From the NCBI GenBank assembly GCA_018398815.1, contig CM031604.1, forward strand, positions 50,582,305 to 50,646,304: a DNA stretch of 64,000 bases, in the 5' to 3' direction. The position numbers and the translations under genes are program-made. The stretch is from Conus ventricosus (taxonomy: Eukaryota > Mollusca > Gastropoda > Neogastropoda > Conidae). A model generated the notes under the pieces. That model was not told the DNA's origin, made no database searches, and worked only from the letters and a program-made list of their open reading frames with translations. Every line of letters begins with the position of its first letter. Within the stretch, counting starts at the first letter, position 1. This document shows positions 62,122-64,000 of this stretch, one piece after another.

Positions 62122-62300
62122 AGCTGTTATCTCATCCAACCGACAGTTAAGTTCCTGAATGGAAGACAACGCATCAAGGAGACTGGGTTCTGTAGCTGAA
62201 CGGGAGGGAGAGGGGCTGGATGCCGGTGAACCACCGACGGCGTTCTCCAGTCTGCTCTGCCTCAGGCTGTCCGCTTTACTGCCAGCGGTTCAGCTCAACA
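62122..62300 (-). pseudogene. N-terminal part of the LINE ORF1
   Basis: Minus-strand reading gives SRLENAVGGSPASSPSPS and then ATEPSLLDALSSIQELN and CRLDEITADMR, a low-complexity head leading into the coiled coil. It joins in frame to the first minisatellite unit, showing that ORF1 was interrupted by repeat expansion. Confidence 0.65.
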
Positions 62301-62641
62301 TCACCGCAACATTGAAGTAAAGGTCTGTAATGTAACAGAGAGAGGAGCAAACCTACGGTGACACCGCCTTGCTACGTTCAAATCCTCAATGTCCTATACA
62401 ATGAGGCGGTCTTTTTCAACACACGCCGATTCATAAAACCAAGAAAAACCGGCACAAACCCACCACAGACAACACGAAAAGAAAGAGGTATCGCAGGCAT
62501 GATGTTGCTAGCACAATGACGCTTCACAAAAATAACTGTACACCTCACAACTTTACATTGAATCCTGAGCACTTTACTGTTGATGTTGATACTCTGAGTG
62601 CCGGAAGTGGACCCCGTGTGTGTTGTGTGTGTGTGTGTGTG

Positions 62642-62674
<33 letters not shown>

Positions 62675-62687
62675 CGCGCGCGCGCGC

Positions 62688-62731
<44 letters not shown>

Positions 62732-62747
62732 GCGCGCGTGCGCGCGC

Positions 62748-62829
<82 letters not shown>

Positions 62830-63776
62830 GGTGGATGGAAGGAATTTAAATGTGAGAATGAATAGGTTGATAGATAAATACAGACAGGCAGGCAGATAGA
62901 TAAACACACAGACACAAAAATAAACAAAGCAACGAGCAGGATCGATAGACGAGCTCCGAGATGAGATGGACTCGAGCAGACACCGCCACATCACAGACAG
63001 CACATGCGATTTACGTCCAGCGACCCACGCACTGGCGTTGTCTGCATCCCTCGGAAACTTCTACGCTTTGATCTTGCCAAATTAGGATGGAGATGGAAGG
63101 AGCAGATGTGTCTTCAATAAGCTCATATACACAACTCTCTCTGTCTGCACTCTCTCCGTTTCTGTTTGCAACTGTCTGCCTGTCTTTTGCATGTTTCTCT
63201 TTCCCCCATCTTTCCGAACGGTGTGTGTAAGGATAGCTCCCATCGTCCGAAATCATGCGTGTGAATCTGTCTCTATCTCTGTCTGTGTGTCTCTTTCCAT
63301 ATCTCTCTCCACTAAACGCCTTGCTGACAGTCACAGTTTCTCTCCATTCCCTTTTTTTCACTCTGTCTTTCTCAATACCCAGTGCATTTAACTCTTGTAT
63401 CTGTACGTCTGTATGCAGTAATATATGTATGGCTTCTGTCTCAAGAATTTTATCCCCTGTCAGTGCCTTTCCCAAAATAAGTAGTCCCATAACACAACAT
63501 CTCAACATTAATCACTGGCAACCCACTTCACCCCATCTCCCTTCTCCCTCCAGTCTCCATGGATTACTCTCTGTCAAAGTATGTGCGCTGACGATCCTTT
63601 CATACGTTCAAGTTTCGTGGAACATCTGCTTGTTATTCATAGCATGATTTGCTCGTGTCTTCCGTATTCCTAGTTCCAGGGGATGATGGCTATAACTGCA
63701 GGATACAACAGGATCCGGCCTTTCATTTTCTTTCCTCTTCTTTCCCCATTATACCGACACGTCTCCGCCAGCTTAC
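62301..63776. other. Non-coding stretch with GT/CG/GA microsatellite
   Basis: (GT)n, (CG)n, (TGCG)n, (GT)n and (GA)n blocks run from about 62616 to 62827. The region 63010-63510 has a 165-codon minus frame rich in Arg/Asp from TCTG/TCTC repeats; no domain was seen and it is not supported as a gene. Confidence 0.55.
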
Positions 63777-63914
63777 CTCAGATGGGCCAGGCGAAGGGGC
63801 TGGAACAAGACAAAACTTGATATCCACTTTCTGTGCTTGCTTCATCACCATCCTATCTCCATCCAGCGTAAACACACTAACAAGCCCACCCCTGAGGTAT
63901 GGACGATGATAGGA
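63777..63914 (-). CDS. Candidate exon, possibly an upstream exon of the TSP1 gene
   Basis: A minus-strand acceptor (GGGCACATTCAG) and a strong donor (TCTGAG|GTAAGC) enclose exactly 138 bp, open in phase 0-0. The product includes YLRGGLVSVFTLDGDRMVMK, then QAQKVDIKFCLVPAPSP and GPSE, a plausible extracellular beta-rich segment with one Cys. Its end phase matches the phase-0 start of the linker exon at 24354. The intervening intron would be 39 kb and would contain the duplicated block, so membership of the same gene is unproven. I do not recognise the domain. Confidence 0.4.
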
Positions 63915-64000
63915 CTGAATGTGCCCGAATATTACTGCACTTGATAAATCATGAACAAGTAAAACTTGTGCAGATGGAACAGGTTAAGTGAAGTGCCCCG

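Larger units (their letters stand above)
57971..62300 (-). mobile_element. Degraded full-length-like LINE, (TTTCA)n tail
   Basis: On the minus strand the order is ORF1 (about 62300-60924), endonuclease fragment (59713-59408), post-RT fragments (59229-58957 and 58748-58380), then a 3' UTR with AATAAATTTCACTTCATTTC and a (TTTCA)n tail near 57971-57996. The conserved order and single orientation argue for one ancient insertion rather than several. The RT catalytic core itself was not recognised, and frames are broken throughout. A young 35 bp minisatellite has expanded inside ORF1. Confidence 0.75.

Noticed and set aside
61303..62199. Three overlapping 217-298 codon plus-strand ORFs of Cys/Ser/His-rich repeats
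   Set aside because: They are translations of the 35 bp minisatellite, antisense to LINE ORF1; the repeat cycles through frames and has no gene context.
63011..63508. 165-codon minus-strand ORF as a gene
   Set aside because: Composition reflects TCTG/TCTC-type simple sequence on the other strand; no domain, no splice or start evidence.

Overview
The window looks like nuclear DNA from a lophotrochozoan animal, most likely a marine gastropod mollusc. The signs are short exons with consensus GT/AG borders and phase-1 introns, very dense dinucleotide microsatellites, non-LTR retrotransposons ending in short tandem tails of (TTCG)n, (TTGTC)n or (TTTCA)n type, a tRNA-headed SINE of a type I associate with molluscs, and Mutator-like and DIRS-like relics. 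The taxon is inferred from this repeat style, not from a marker gene. Nothing prokaryotic is present.

The only convincing host gene lies on the minus strand and reads right to left from about 24354 to 3595. It encodes a secreted or extracellular protein with a basic, Thr-rich mucin-like linker followed by six thrombospondin type-1 (TSP1) domains. Exons in transcript order are 24354-24111 (linker), 22158-22092 and 17766-17678 (one TSP1 split across a 4.3 kb intron), 15701-15531, 15188-15018, 13814-13641, 6950-6775 (one base short, so frameshifted) and 3726-3595. All junction phases agree. A further upstream exon is possible at 63914-63777; it ends in phase 0, as the linker exon requires. The 5' end, and probably the 3' end, lie outside the window.

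Layout: 1-1305 is a satellite of mixed 40 and 46 bp monomers. 1306-24354 is the TSP1 gene, whose introns hold a LINE ORF1 relic, a 550 bp foldback element, a DIRS-like relic, a frameshifted Mutator-like transposase, a kilobase of GT/CG/AC sequence and a 2.8 kb decayed minisatellite. 24355-25911 is low-complexity DNA. 25912-37640 and 37660-49371 are two head-to-tail copies of one 11.7 kb segment, each with the same two LINE fragments, a 373 bp tandem pair and a 27 bp minisatellite. The second copy is littered with small indels, which suggests an unpolished or false assembly duplication. 49372-57970 is non-coding DNA with a SINE, tandem repeats and a possible LTR edge. 57971-62300 is one degraded minus-strand LINE whose ORF1 contains a 35 bp minisatellite. 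62300-64000 is microsatellite sequence plus the candidate exon.

Most long open frames here run through microsatellites or minisatellites and are not genes. I found no previously undescribed multi-gene system. The most notable structures are the TSP1 gene with its frameshifted exon and repeated splice donors, the asymmetric duplication, and the minisatellite born inside a LINE coding region.
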